A stretch of 64,000 nt of DNA from Streptomyces longisporoflavus (GTDB taxonomy: Bacteria; Actinomycetota; Actinomycetes; Streptomycetales; Streptomycetaceae): assembly GCF_014649775.1 (NCBI RefSeq), contig NZ_BMTR01000020.1, positions 62,001 to 126,000 of the forward strand. The letters are read 5' to 3'. Below, in pieces: positions 26,330 through 34,594 of the stretch. The number at the start of each line of letters is the position of its first letter. Position 1 is the first letter of the stretch. A program made the position numbers and the translations under genes. The notes below the pieces were generated by a model. That model was not told the DNA's origin and ran no database searches. It was given only the letters and a program-made list of their open reading frames with translations.

Positions 26330-26956
26330 ATGGGAACTAAGACAGAGGACGAAGCCGCGGCCAAGGCGGCCGCTAAGCCCGCAGAGCCCGAGGCCGTGGA
26401 CAGCGCGGACACCGCGGACGGCACCGGGGCGGACGCCGTCAAGGTGGAGAAGAGCGCCGATGTCGAGGACGCCGCCACCCCGGCCGACCGTGCGGCCGAC
26501 CACCCCGACGACGCCGATGAGCTTGTCGTCGTCGAGGAGGTCGCTCCGGCGAAGTCCGGCGGCGTGTTCCAGGGTGCCGCGGCCGTCGTCTCCGCCGCGC
26601 TCGGTGTGATCGGCCTCTCCGGCGGCTGGCTCGGCACGGTCGCCGCGGACCGCTCGAACATCGTCGGTCAGCTGGAGATGCAGAAGAAGCCGTCGACCGC
26701 CATCGCCGACCAGATCCAGGCCTTGTACGGCGACTCCTGGCAGATCACGGCGCTGATCGCTGGCGCCTTCGCGCTCGCCGCGTTGGTCGTCGGGTTCATC
26801 GTCCTGGTCCGGCCCGCGTTCGGCGCGCCCGGCCAGGCGCAGGCGTCGTGGATCAAGTCGGTGGCCTGGGCGGGTGTCTCCCTGGGCGTCATCGGCCTGC
26901 TGCTCGCCATCGCCAAGTACTCGGACCTGATCTACGGGCTGCCGTCGGCGAGTTGA
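26330..26956 (+). CDS. Membrane protein with acidic disordered N-terminus
   Basis: A 208-residue protein. The first 75 residues are Ala/Asp/Glu-rich and probably disordered in the cytoplasm. Three or four membrane helices follow (FQGAAAVVSAALGVIGLSGG, ITALIAGAFALAALVVGFIV, SVAWAGVSLGVIGLLLAIA). TACGGT lies 7 bases before ATG 26330, implying a leaderless transcript; a GTG 9 bases upstream is in frame but overlaps this -10. No family was recognised. Confidence 0.8.
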   Translation: MGTKTEDEAAAKAAAKPAEPEAVDSADTADGTGADAVKVEKSADVEDAATPADRAADHPDDADELVVVEEVAPAKSGGVFQGAAAVVSAALGVIGLSGGWLGTVAADRSNIVGQLEMQKKPSTAIADQIQALYGDSWQITALIAGAFALAALVVGFIVLVRPAFGAPGQAQASWIKSVAWAGVSLGVIGLLLAIAKYSDLIYGLPSAS

Positions 26957-26973
26957 CGCGGGCGGGGTACACG

Positions 26974-27160
26974 CGGAGCGAAGTACTCGGAGCGAAGTAC
27001 TCGGAGCGCCGGTGGGGCTGGATCTTCAGCCGCGCCGGCGCTTTCGTGCGCGCCGGGCACGCCTCAGATGCCTCATGGCTCCTTAGGCGGCCCCAGGCGG
27101 CCTTAGGGGGCCTTAGGCGGAGGGCGGAAGCCTAGGCCGCACCCTGCCGCCCGCCTAAGG
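26974..27160. repeat. Intergenic tandem repeats and inverted repeat
   Basis: This fills most of the 320-bp gap between two genes. CGGAGCGAAGTACT is tandemly repeated 2.5 times (26974-27008). Four 10-bp units, CCTTAGGCGG, CCCCAGGCGG, CCTTAGGGGG and CCTTAGGCGG, lie at 27081-27120. The last pairs perfectly with CCGCCTAAGG (27151-27160), forming a hairpin that may terminate the upstream gene. No open frame here looks coding. Confidence 0.8.
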
Positions 27161-27276
27161 CCCCCCACCCCCTCAAGATGCGGCACTCTCCCGATGTGCC
27201 GACCCTCCCTGGCGGACGAAAGTAGAGGCATCGCAAGAAGCCGCCAGCCGCAAGGCAGAGTCCAGGGAGTTCACGC

Positions 27277-27462
27277 ATGTTCGAATACGAAATGCACCAG
27301 CTGCGCGCCGCCGACCTGGCCCGCGAGGCCGACCGCCGCCGCCTCCTGCGCGAGGCCCGGGAGGCCAAGGCGGCCCGCCGCGAGCGCCGTTCGGCCCACC
27401 ACGAAACCGGAGGGCGGGTGAGTACCGGCCAGCGGAGGTTCCGCTTCACCCGGACCGCGTGA
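27277..27462 (+). CDS. Small basic, charged protein upstream of LAL regulator
   Basis: A 61-residue protein, MFEYEMHQLRAADLAREADR at the start, dominated by Arg, Ala and Glu, and predicted to be one long helix. The end GQRRFRFTRTA is strongly basic. The stop overlaps the first possible start of the LAL regulator (GTGATG), suggesting coupling. Small proteins beginning MFEYE are common in Streptomyces but have no assigned function that I know. Confidence 0.7.
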   Translation: MFEYEMHQLRAADLAREADRRRLLREAREAKAARRERRSAHHETGGRVSTGQRRFRFTRTA

Positions 27463-30400
27463 TGGACACGGCGGCGCACGCCGGGCCCACCGGGATATCC
27501 GCTGCCGCCGGGCCCGCACCCTGTGCGATGCTCACCGCTGTGGAGACCAGGTCCGTAAGCCCCGTGTTCGTCGGCCGATCCGACGAGTTGGGCGTACTGA
27601 ACGACGCACTCGCCCGTGCCAGGGGGACCGCCCCCGGCACGGGCGAGCCGCAGGCGTTGCTGCTCGGCGGCGAGGCCGGCGTCGGAAAGACCCGCCTCAT
27701 CGAGGAGTTCACCGCCGCGGCCCGCGCCGAAGGTGCCGTCGTCGCGCTCGGCGGCTGTGTCGAGATCGGCGCGGAAGGCCTGCCCTTCGCCCCCTTCTCC
27801 AGCGCCCTGCGCTCCCTGCGCCGCCAGCTCCCCGACGAGGTGGACGCGGCGGCGGCCGACCAGGAGGGCGAGCTCGCCAGGCTCCTGCCCGAACTGGGCG
27901 AGGCGCCGCAGCGCCGCCGGGGCACCGACGCCCAGCACGACGAGGAAGGCATGGCCCGCCTCTTCGAGCTGACCGTCCGCCTCCTGGAGCGCCTCGCCGC
28001 CGAGCGCCCGGTGGTCGTCGCCCTGGAGGATCTGCACTGGGCCGACGCCTCGACCCGCCACCTCCTCTCCTACCTCTTCCGTACGCTGCGCAGCGGCAGC
28101 CTCGTCGTCGTCGCGACCTTCCGTGCCGACGACATCCACCGCCGCCACCCGCTGCGTCCGCTCCTCGCCGAGCTCGACCGCCTGCGCACGGTGCGGCGCA
28201 TCGAACTGTCCCGCTTCAGCAAGGGCGAAGTGGGACAGCAGATGGCGGGGATCCTCAGCGCCGAGCCCGCGCAGTCCCTGGTGGACGACATCTTCGAACG
28301 CTCGGACGGCAACGCCTTCTTCGTCGAGGAACTCGCGGTCGCCTCGCACGGCGGCAGCTGCGCGAGCCTCACCGACTCGCTGCGCGATCTCCTGCTCGTA
28401 CGCGTCGAGGAACTGCCCGAGGACGGCCAGCGGGTGGCCAAGATCGTCGCCGAGGGCGGATCGACCGTGGAGTACCGGCTGCTCGCCGCGGTCGCGGGGC
28501 TCGCGGAGGACGATCTGATCGAGGCGCTGCGGGCCGCCGTCGGCGCCAACATCCTGCTGCCGTCACCCGACGGCGACGGCTACCGCTTCCGGCACTCCCT
28601 CGTGCGCGAGGCCGTCGGCGACGACCTGCTGCCCGGTGAGCGCTCGCGGATCAGCCGCCGCTTCGCCATGGCCCTGGAGGCCGATCCCTCGCTCGTCCCC
28701 GACGACCAGCGCGCCACCCGCCTCGCCAGCTACTGGTACCACGCGCACGACGCGGCGAAGGCGCTCCCCGCCGTCCTGCGGGCGTCCGTCGAGGCGCGCA
28801 GCCGCTATGCGTACTCCGAGCAACTGCGCCTTCTGGAACGGGCGATGGAGCTGTGGGAAGGCGCCCCCGAAGACGTACGCCGCGAACTGCGCCCCCTGGA
28901 CTACGCCGAGGCCTATCCTCCGCCGCTGCCTGAAGGGCGTGGGGGGACCCCCGGCGGCGGCGAAGCCGAGTCCGCCCCGCTGAACTACCTCGACCTCATG
29001 GCGGAGGCCGCCGTCGCCGGACGCCTCTGCGGTGAGCGGGAACGCGCCATGAAGATCACCAAGCGTGCGCTGCGTGAACTCGGGGACGGCGACCCGCTGC
29101 GCGCCGCCTGGTTCTGGATCCAGCGCTCCCGGCTCACCTCGACGCTCGCGCGCGGTGACGGCTGGGCGGAGATCGCCACGGCCCAGGAGCTGGTCCGCGG
29201 CCTCCCGCCGTCCGAGGTGCACGCCGAGGTCCTCATGAACGTCGCCTCGTGGGGCATGCTCCACAACCCCGGCGAGGAGACCATCGCGGCGGCCGAGCGC
29301 GCCGTCGAGTACGCCCGGATGGTCAAGGCCGAGGAGACCGAACTCAACGCCCGGCTCATCCTCGGCGGCCTCCTCGCCGACGCGGGCGACGTCGAGCACG
29401 GCCTCGCGGAGATGTACGCGGTCAGGGACCGCTGCCTGGCACCGCCCGGCCTCGTCTCCCGCATCCCGCACATCCACATCAACCTGCCCTCCGTGCTCGA
29501 AGGCGCGGGCCGCTCCGCCGAGTCCCTGGAGGTCAGCGACCAGGGCCTCGCGCTCTGCCGCAAGTACGGACTCACGGACGCCGAGAGCTGGATCCAGGTC
29601 AACACGGCGGAGACCCTCATATCCCTCGGCCGTTGGGACGAGGCGGTCGCCGCCGCCGAGGCGGCCCGCCGCGGCGCGCTCAGCGTCAAGCCGCGGGGCG
29701 GCGCCGCCCTGCAACTCACCTGCGTCGCCATCGGCCGCGGCGACCGGCCCGAGGCCGCCGCCCAGCTGGCAACGGCCCGCGGCCACTACGGCTCGCACGA
29801 CCTCATGCCGCAGTACACCCTGCCCCTCGTCACCGCCGCCCTCGGCATCGCGGCCGCCGACCCCGACCGCGCGGCCGGTGTCGCAGCCGTGCGCGCCGAG
29901 CTCGAAGCGGCCCTCGCCACAGGCTTCCCGCCCGGCACCCAGCGCTACACCTGGCCCCTGCTGCTCGCCGCCGCCGTCTCGGAGGCCGACGCGCGGGGCC
30001 TGCCCGCCGCCGAGCCCGGCCGGTCCGAGGTCGTCGACAGCATCCGGCGCGCCGCCGGGAAGCTCCCTTCGCCCGTACCGGTCTGGGTCGCCCACGAGCA
30101 GTGGGTCCGCGCGGAACTCCTGCGTGCCGAGGACCGCGACACCCCCGCCGACTGGTCCGCGGCGGTCGCGGCCTTCGAACCCCTCGACCGCCCCTACGAC
30201 CTCGCCCGCACCCGTCTGCGCCTCGCCGAGTCCCTCCTCACGACGGCCGCGACCGCTTCCGGCGCGGACGCCGAGGCGGACCGTGAGCGCGCCGCCGGTC
30301 TGCTGCGCCGGGCCGGCGAGGTCGCCGAGCGCCTCGGTGCCCGGCCCCTCGCCGACGCCGTCGCGCAGCTCGCCCGGCGCGCCCGCCTCTCCCTGGACAT

Positions 30401-30668
30401 CTGCGACCCCAAGAGCGCCCGCCTCGCCCCGGTCGACCCCGCCGAGGCGCTCGGCCTGACCAGCCGGGAGCGTGACGTGCTCCGCCGCGTCGCCGCCGGC
30501 CGCAGCAACCGCCAGATAGCCGAGGAACTGTTCATCTCCCCGAAGACGGCGAGCGTCCACGTCTCCAACATCCTCGCCAAGCTGGGCGTCGCGGGCCGGG
30601 GCGAGGCGGCGGCCCTGGCCCACCGCCTGCGCCTGTTCCCCGCGGAGCCCGCCGAGGCCACCGGCTGA
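27459..30668 (+). CDS. LAL-type (large ATP-binding LuxR) transcriptional regulator
   Basis: A regulator of up to 1069 residues. The AAA_16 ATPase domain begins VFVGRSDELGVLNDALARA, with Walker A GGEAGVGKTRLIEEF and Walker B VVVALEDLHWADAS. A long TPR-like helical middle follows. The C-terminal LuxR HTH reads LTSRERDVLRRVAAGRSNRQ to AEELFISPKTASVHVSNILA. LAL proteins are ATP-dependent activators, often of secondary metabolism or sugar use, but no cluster is adjacent. The coordinates use the first start; ATG 27528 or GTG 27540 (VETRSVSPVFVGRS) are equally possible because homology begins only there. Confidence 0.9.
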   Translation: MMDTAAHAGPTGISAAAGPAPCAMLTAVETRSVSPVFVGRSDELGVLNDALARARGTAPGTGEPQALLLGGEAGVGKTRLIEEFTAAARAEGAVVALGGCVEIGAEGLPFAPFSSALRSLRRQLPDEVDAAAADQEGELARLLPELGEAPQRRRGTDAQHDEEGMARLFELTVRLLERLAAERPVVVALEDLHWADASTRHLLSYLFRTLRSGSLVVVATFRADDIHRRHPLRPLLAELDRLRTVRRIELSRFSKGEVGQQMAGILSAEPAQSLVDDIFERSDGNAFFVEELAVASHGGSCASLTDSLRDLLLVRVEELPEDGQRVAKIVAEGGSTVEYRLLAAVAGLAEDDLIEALRAAVGANILLPSPDGDGYRFRHSLVREAVGDDLLPGERSRISRRFAMALEADPSLVPDDQRATRLASYWYHAHDAAKALPAVLRASVEARSRYAYSEQLRLLERAMELWEGAPEDVRRELRPLDYAEAYPPPLPEGRGGTPGGGEAESAPLNYLDLMAEAAVAGRLCGERERAMKITKRALRELGDGDPLRAAWFWIQRSRLTSTLARGDGWAEIATAQELVRGLPPSEVHAEVLMNVASWGMLHNPGEETIAAAERAVEYARMVKAEETELNARLILGGLLADAGDVEHGLAEMYAVRDRCLAPPGLVSRIPHIHINLPSVLEGAGRSAESLEVSDQGLALCRKYGLTDAESWIQVNTAETLISLGRWDEAVAAAEAARRGALSVKPRGGAALQLTCVAIGRGDRPEAAAQLATARGHYGSHDLMPQYTLPLVTAALGIAAADPDRAAGVAAVRAELEAALATGFPPGTQRYTWPLLLAAAVSEADARGLPAAEPGRSEVVDSIRRAAGKLPSPVPVWVAHEQWVRAELLRAEDRDTPADWSAAVAAFEPLDRPYDLARTRLRLAESLLTTAATASGADAEADRERAAGLLRRAGEVAERLGARPLADAVAQLARRARLSLDICDPKSARLAPVDPAEALGLTSRERDVLRRVAAGRSNRQIAEELFISPKTASVHVSNILAKLGVAGRGEAAALAHRLRLFPAEPAEATG

Positions 30669-30771
30669 CCAACCGCTGACCAACCGGCTGACCTGCGGTT
30701 TTCCGGCCCCAGCGGGTTTCGGAAGGGCTCGCTTACGCTTGGAGGGAGGAACCCGGCCGCCAGGAGGCGCA

Positions 30772-31029
30772 GTGTTCAACCCGATCGAGCTTTTCCAGCC
30801 CGGCCGCAAACACACGGACGACGAGCAGAAGCGGTTGGAGCTGAGCCGGGTAGACGTGGCCGACGGCGACCCCGGCCGCGGCCCGATAGACCTCACTTCC
30901 GGCAAGGTGGTGGTGCGGGTGCCGCAGCAGGCGACGTCCGGACCCGAGCCGGAGCCCGAGCTGCCCGACACCGAGCCCGATCAGGCGGCGGACGCGACGC
31001 CCGGGACTCCGCCTCAGCCCGGCACGTAG
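30772..31029 (+). CDS. Small conserved actinobacterial protein, possibly DUF6191-like
   Basis: An 85-residue protein starting at GTG 30772 with AGGAGG 5 bases upstream. It opens VFNPIELFQPGRKHTDDEQK, then RLELSRVDVADGDPGRGPID, and ends in a Pro/Glu/Asp-rich tail. I believe this pattern belongs to a small actinobacterial family (DUF6191), from memory only. There are no membrane helices and no functional clue. It is convergent with the sugar dehydrogenase-like lipoprotein gene. Confidence 0.75.
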   Translation: MFNPIELFQPGRKHTDDEQKRLELSRVDVADGDPGRGPIDLTSGKVVVRVPQQATSGPEPEPELPDTEPDQAADATPGTPPQPGT

Positions 31030-31062
31030 CCGCAGGCGGCAGCCGCCACCCCCCCCGAGGCC

Positions 31063-32226
31063 CTACTTCACCGTCACCTCAAGGATCTTGTCGTCCCCCT
31101 TCTCCGGGGTGCCACGGGAGTCCGTTTCGTTCGTCACCACCCACAGCTTGTCCCCGCCCGCGGCGAGAACCGTGCGCAGGCGCCCGTGCTCGCCCTCCAG
31201 GAATGCCCGAGGCTCCGCCGTGCCGTCCACGCCGCGCACCGGAATGCGCCACAGCCGCTCGCCGCGCAGGCCCGCCATCCAGACCGAACCCTCGGCGTAG
31301 GCGATGCCGCTGGGAGAGGCGTCCGAGGTCTTCCACTGGGCCACCGGGTCGTGGAAGCCCTCCTCGTCGCCCTTGCCCTCCACCTCCGGCCAGCCGTAGT
31401 TGTCGCCGGCCTTGATCTCGTTCAGTTCGTCCCAGGTGTCCTGGCCGAACTCCGCCGCCCAGAGCCGCTTCTCCTCGTCCCAGGCCAGGCCCTGCACATT
31501 GCGGTGGCCGTACGAATAGACGGGGGAGTCGTCGAAGGGGTTGCCGGGGGCCGGGTCGCCGTCCGCGGTCAGGCGCAGGATCTTGCCGCCGAGCGACTTC
31601 TTGTCCTGGGCCAGGCCGGTGTCACCCGTCTCGCCCGTGCCCGCGTACAGCATCTTGTCCGGGCCGAAGGCGATCCGGCCGCCGTTGTGGACGACCCCCT
31701 TGGGGATGTCCTTGAAGACCGTGTCGGGTGCGCCCAGCTGCTGTCCCGAGGGCTTCTTCTCGTCGTACAGCATGCGGGCGATGCGGTTGTCCGACTCGGT
31801 GGTGAAGTACGCGTAGACCATGTGGTCCGACGCGTACGAAGGAGAGAGCGCGAGGCCCATCAGGCCGCCCTCGCCCGCGGGGGAGACGCCGGGGACCGAG
31901 CCCAGTTCGGTCTTCTTGCCCGTCTCGCCGTCGACCCGGGTGATGGTCCCCTCGTCGCGGGAGGACACCAGCAGGTCCCCGCCGGGGAGCGGCGCGAGGC
32001 CCCACGGCGACTTCAAGTTCTCGGTCAGTGTCTTGGTGACCTTCGCCGAGCCCTTCTCGGGCGGGGCGTCGCCGGCGCGCGGCTTGCCCGAGGACTTGTC
32101 CGATGGCGCGGGGCGGGACTCGGCGCTCTTCGCGTTGTCCGGTGCGTCCGAGCCGCCGGACGAGCAACCGGCCGTGAGCACTAGGGCGGCGGCAGCCAAT
32201 GCGGCTGTTACAGCGGGTCGTTGCAC
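31063..32226 (-). CDS. PQQ-dependent sugar dehydrogenase-like lipoprotein
   Basis: A 387-residue exported lipoprotein with a beta-propeller of the soluble glucose/sorbosone dehydrogenase family. The signal peptide ends in the lipobox LTAGC (about residue 20), followed by a Ser/Lys/Pro linker. Propeller motifs include LKSPWGLAPLPGGDLLVSSR, GEGGLMGLALSP, HNGGRIAFGPDKMLYAGTGE and SYGHRNVQGLAWD. It probably oxidises sugars using PQQ or a related cofactor at the cell surface. The GTG start is at 32226. Substrate and cofactor use are inferred from the family. Confidence 0.9.
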   Translation of the reverse strand: MQRPAVTAALAAAALVLTAGCSSGGSDAPDNAKSAESRPAPSDKSSGKPRAGDAPPEKGSAKVTKTLTENLKSPWGLAPLPGGDLLVSSRDEGTITRVDGETGKKTELGSVPGVSPAGEGGLMGLALSPSYASDHMVYAYFTTESDNRIARMLYDEKKPSGQQLGAPDTVFKDIPKGVVHNGGRIAFGPDKMLYAGTGETGDTGLAQDKKSLGGKILRLTADGDPAPGNPFDDSPVYSYGHRNVQGLAWDEEKRLWAAEFGQDTWDELNEIKAGDNYGWPEVEGKGDEEGFHDPVAQWKTSDASPSGIAYAEGSVWMAGLRGERLWRIPVRGVDGTAEPRAFLEGEHGRLRTVLAAGGDKLWVVTNETDSRGTPEKGDDKILEVTVK

Positions 32227-32316
32227 GATCTGGTTCCCTTCGACGCAGCGCTTCTACTGTTCATACACCGCTCGGTCCCCACAGGTTCCCAACCCCGCTC
32301 CACCGACCCGCGGACG

Positions 32317-33327
32317 TCAGTCCCAGGAGCCCAACGCCGAGGGCAGCGCCTCGATCTCCGCCAGATCCGCGCCGGTGAGCCGCACCGCCGCCGCCCCCGC
32401 GTTCTCCACCGCCCAGCGCTCCCGCTTGGCCCCGGGGATCGGCACCACGGCACTGCCCTGCGCGAGTACCCAGGCGAGGGCCACCTGCGCCGGTGTCGCC
32501 CCGTGCCGCCCGGCCACCCGGCGCAGGCCCACCACGAGCGACTGGTTGGCCGCCATCATCTCGGCGGTGAACCGGGGGTGCCGGGCCCGCACGTCGTCCG
32601 GCTCGAAGCCCTGCCCCGGCGTCAGCGTCCCCGTGAGGAAACCATTCCCCAGCGGCATCGCCGCCAGAAAGCCGACCCCGCGCGCCGCGCACCACGGAAG
32701 CAGCGTCTCCAGGGCCTCGCGCGACCACACCGACAGCTCGGCCTCCACCGCGCTGACCGGAAAAACCTGCTGGATCCGCTCCAGCTGCCGGACCGTCCCC
32801 TCGTGCAGCCCCCTGCCCTCGCGCCGCGAAGCACGCGCCCCCACCGCGCAGAGGCCGAGCGCCCGCACCTTCCCCGCGGCGACGAGTTCGGCCATCGCGC
32901 CCCAGGTCTCCTCGACGGGCACCTCGGGGTCGGCACGGTGCAGCTGGTACAGGTCGATCGTCTCGGTCTGCAACCGCCGCAGCGACGCGTCGCAGGCCCG
33001 CTTCACATAGCCGGGGCGGCCGTTGGCGACGATGTGCTGCTCGCCGACCAGGAGCCCGCACTTGGTGGACACGAAGGCCTCGGCCCGCCGCTCCTTCAGC
33101 GCCCGTCCCACAAGGAGTTCGTTGGTGAACGGCCCGTACATGTCCGCCGTGTCAAGGAGGGTCGAGCCCTGGTCGAGCGCGGCGTGCACGGTGCGCAGCG
33201 ACTCCTCGCCCCGCTGCCGGGAGCCGGTGTACGCCCAGCTCATCGGCATGCAGCCGAGCCCGACCGCACCCACCTCGAGCGCTGCCGCGCCGATCCTCCT
33301 GCGGTCCACCTGGCCGTGCCCTCCCAC
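32317..33327 (-). CDS. Aldo/keto reductase
   Basis: A 336-residue NADPH-linked TIM-barrel oxidoreductase. The catalytic tetrad is visible: Asp/Tyr in LLDTADMYGP (Tyr near residue 64), Lys in EAFVSTKCG and His in LYQLHRADP. The NADPH-binding C-terminal region is PIPGAKRERWAVENAGA. The N-terminus MGGHGQVDRRRIG could be shortened by six codons to GTG. It is divergent from the 2-hydroxyacid dehydrogenase gene with 79 bp between. The substrate is unknown. Confidence 0.9.
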   Translation of the reverse strand: MGGHGQVDRRRIGAAALEVGAVGLGCMPMSWAYTGSRQRGEESLRTVHAALDQGSTLLDTADMYGPFTNELLVGRALKERRAEAFVSTKCGLLVGEQHIVANGRPGYVKRACDASLRRLQTETIDLYQLHRADPEVPVEETWGAMAELVAAGKVRALGLCAVGARASRREGRGLHEGTVRQLERIQQVFPVSAVEAELSVWSREALETLLPWCAARGVGFLAAMPLGNGFLTGTLTPGQGFEPDDVRARHPRFTAEMMAANQSLVVGLRRVAGRHGATPAQVALAWVLAQGSAVVPIPGAKRERWAVENAGAAAVRLTGADLAEIEALPSALGSWD

Positions 33328-33406
33328 CTCATGTCAGAGCGGCCCCCAACGTAACCTCTGCCTCCCCTCGCGTGGCGTGCGGCCTCCGCGCATTAGCCTC
33401 CTGACC

Positions 33407-34372
33407 ATGACGACAGACGTATGGCTCCCCTACGCCGCGGACGAGATCGAAGGCCTGCCACCGGCCGCCGAAGCCGGGCTCAACTACCGCTACTGGGACG
33501 GCGGCCCGGACTTCCCCGCGGACCCGGCCGACTGCGTGTTCTACGTGGTGCCGTATCTGAAGGGCGCGGAGACCTCCGTACGACCGCTGCCCGGGATGAC
33601 GTCCGTACGCGCCGTACAGACGCTCACCGCCGGCATCGACCATGTGCAGGCCGGGCTCAAGTACCTCGCTCCCGGCGTGCAGTTGTGCAACGCCAAGGGC
33701 GTGCACGAGGCCAGCACCGCCGAGCTGGCGCTCGCCCTGGTCCTCGCGTCCCTGCGCGGAATCCCGCGGTTCGTTCAAGGGCAGCGGCAGGAGGAGTGGC
33801 GGTCCGGGTTCTATCCGGCGCTCGCCGACAAGTCCGTGCTGATCGTGGGGTACGGATCGATCGGTTCCGCCATCGAGGACCGGCTCGCCCCCTTCGAGTG
33901 CGCGCGGGTGGCGCGCGTCGCGCGCTCCGCCCGTGCCACGGAGCGCGGCCCCGTGCACCCGCTCGCCGAATTGCCGGCACTGCTGCCCGGGGCCGATGTG
34001 GTCATCCTCTCCACGCCCCTCACCGACACCACCCGTGGCCTGGTGAACGCCGACTTCCTGGCCCGTATGAAGGACGGCGCCCTGCTGGTGAATGTCGCGC
34101 GCGGCCCCGTCGTCGACACCAAGGCGCTCCTGGCCGAACTGGAGAGCGGCCGGATCACCGCCGCCCTCGACGTCACCGATCCGGAACCGCTGCCCGCAGG
34201 TCACCCCCTGTGGCACGCTCCTGGAGTGCTCATCAGTCCGCACGTGGGCGGATCGACGTCCGCCTTCCTGCCCCGCGCCAAACGCCTGCTCGCCGCGCAG
34301 CTGACCCGTCACGTCGCCGGGAAACCCCTGGGGAACGTGGTGCTCACGACCGGTTCCCGACCGACGGGCTAG
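33407..34372 (+). CDS. D-2-hydroxyacid dehydrogenase family protein
   Basis: A 321-residue NAD(P)-dependent dehydrogenase. The cofactor motif is VLIVGYGSIGSAIEDRL (about residue 144). The catalytic Arg is in NVARGPVVDTKALL, Glu in DVTDPEPLPAGHPL and His in LISPHVGGSTSAF. It lacks the regulatory domains seen in SerA. ATG 33407 is chosen because TAGCCT lies 7 bases upstream; an upstream in-frame extension to 33023 runs antisense to the reductase and is not real. It probably reduces glyoxylate, hydroxypyruvate or another 2-oxoacid. Confidence 0.9.
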   Translation: MTTDVWLPYAADEIEGLPPAAEAGLNYRYWDGGPDFPADPADCVFYVVPYLKGAETSVRPLPGMTSVRAVQTLTAGIDHVQAGLKYLAPGVQLCNAKGVHEASTAELALALVLASLRGIPRFVQGQRQEEWRSGFYPALADKSVLIVGYGSIGSAIEDRLAPFECARVARVARSARATERGPVHPLAELPALLPGADVVILSTPLTDTTRGLVNADFLARMKDGALLVNVARGPVVDTKALLAELESGRITAALDVTDPEPLPAGHPLWHAPGVLISPHVGGSTSAFLPRAKRLLAAQLTRHVAGKPLGNVVLTTGSRPTG

Positions 34373-34457
34373 CGCACGAACCCGCAATCGGCCAGGGATC
34401 GTTCGAGCACGCTGCGCACCCGAGCGTGCGCGCCCCGTGTCCACACTCTCGTCCGCC

Positions 34458-34493
34458 GTCACTGAGCGTACTGAACCTATGTCCCTGAGTGAC
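34458..34493. promoter_or_regulatory. Two BldD-box-like sites upstream of cdgE
   Basis: GTCACTGAGCGTAC (34458-34471) matches the pseudo-palindromic BldD consensus (nTnACnCwGnGTnA, from memory) with two mismatches. The reverse strand of 34480-34493, GTCACTCAGGGACA, matches with one. Several c-di-GMP genes of Streptomyces are BldD targets, so this is a sensible place, but the match is by eye only. Confidence 0.35.
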
Positions 34494-34594
34494 GAGACTG
34501 GTGTATCGTCCCGACAGGGGATGCGCCGTGGACCTTTTTCGGCGCCGGGGACGAGGCATCAGACGCGAGGGGGGCGACGGGCGATGTACGGCCA

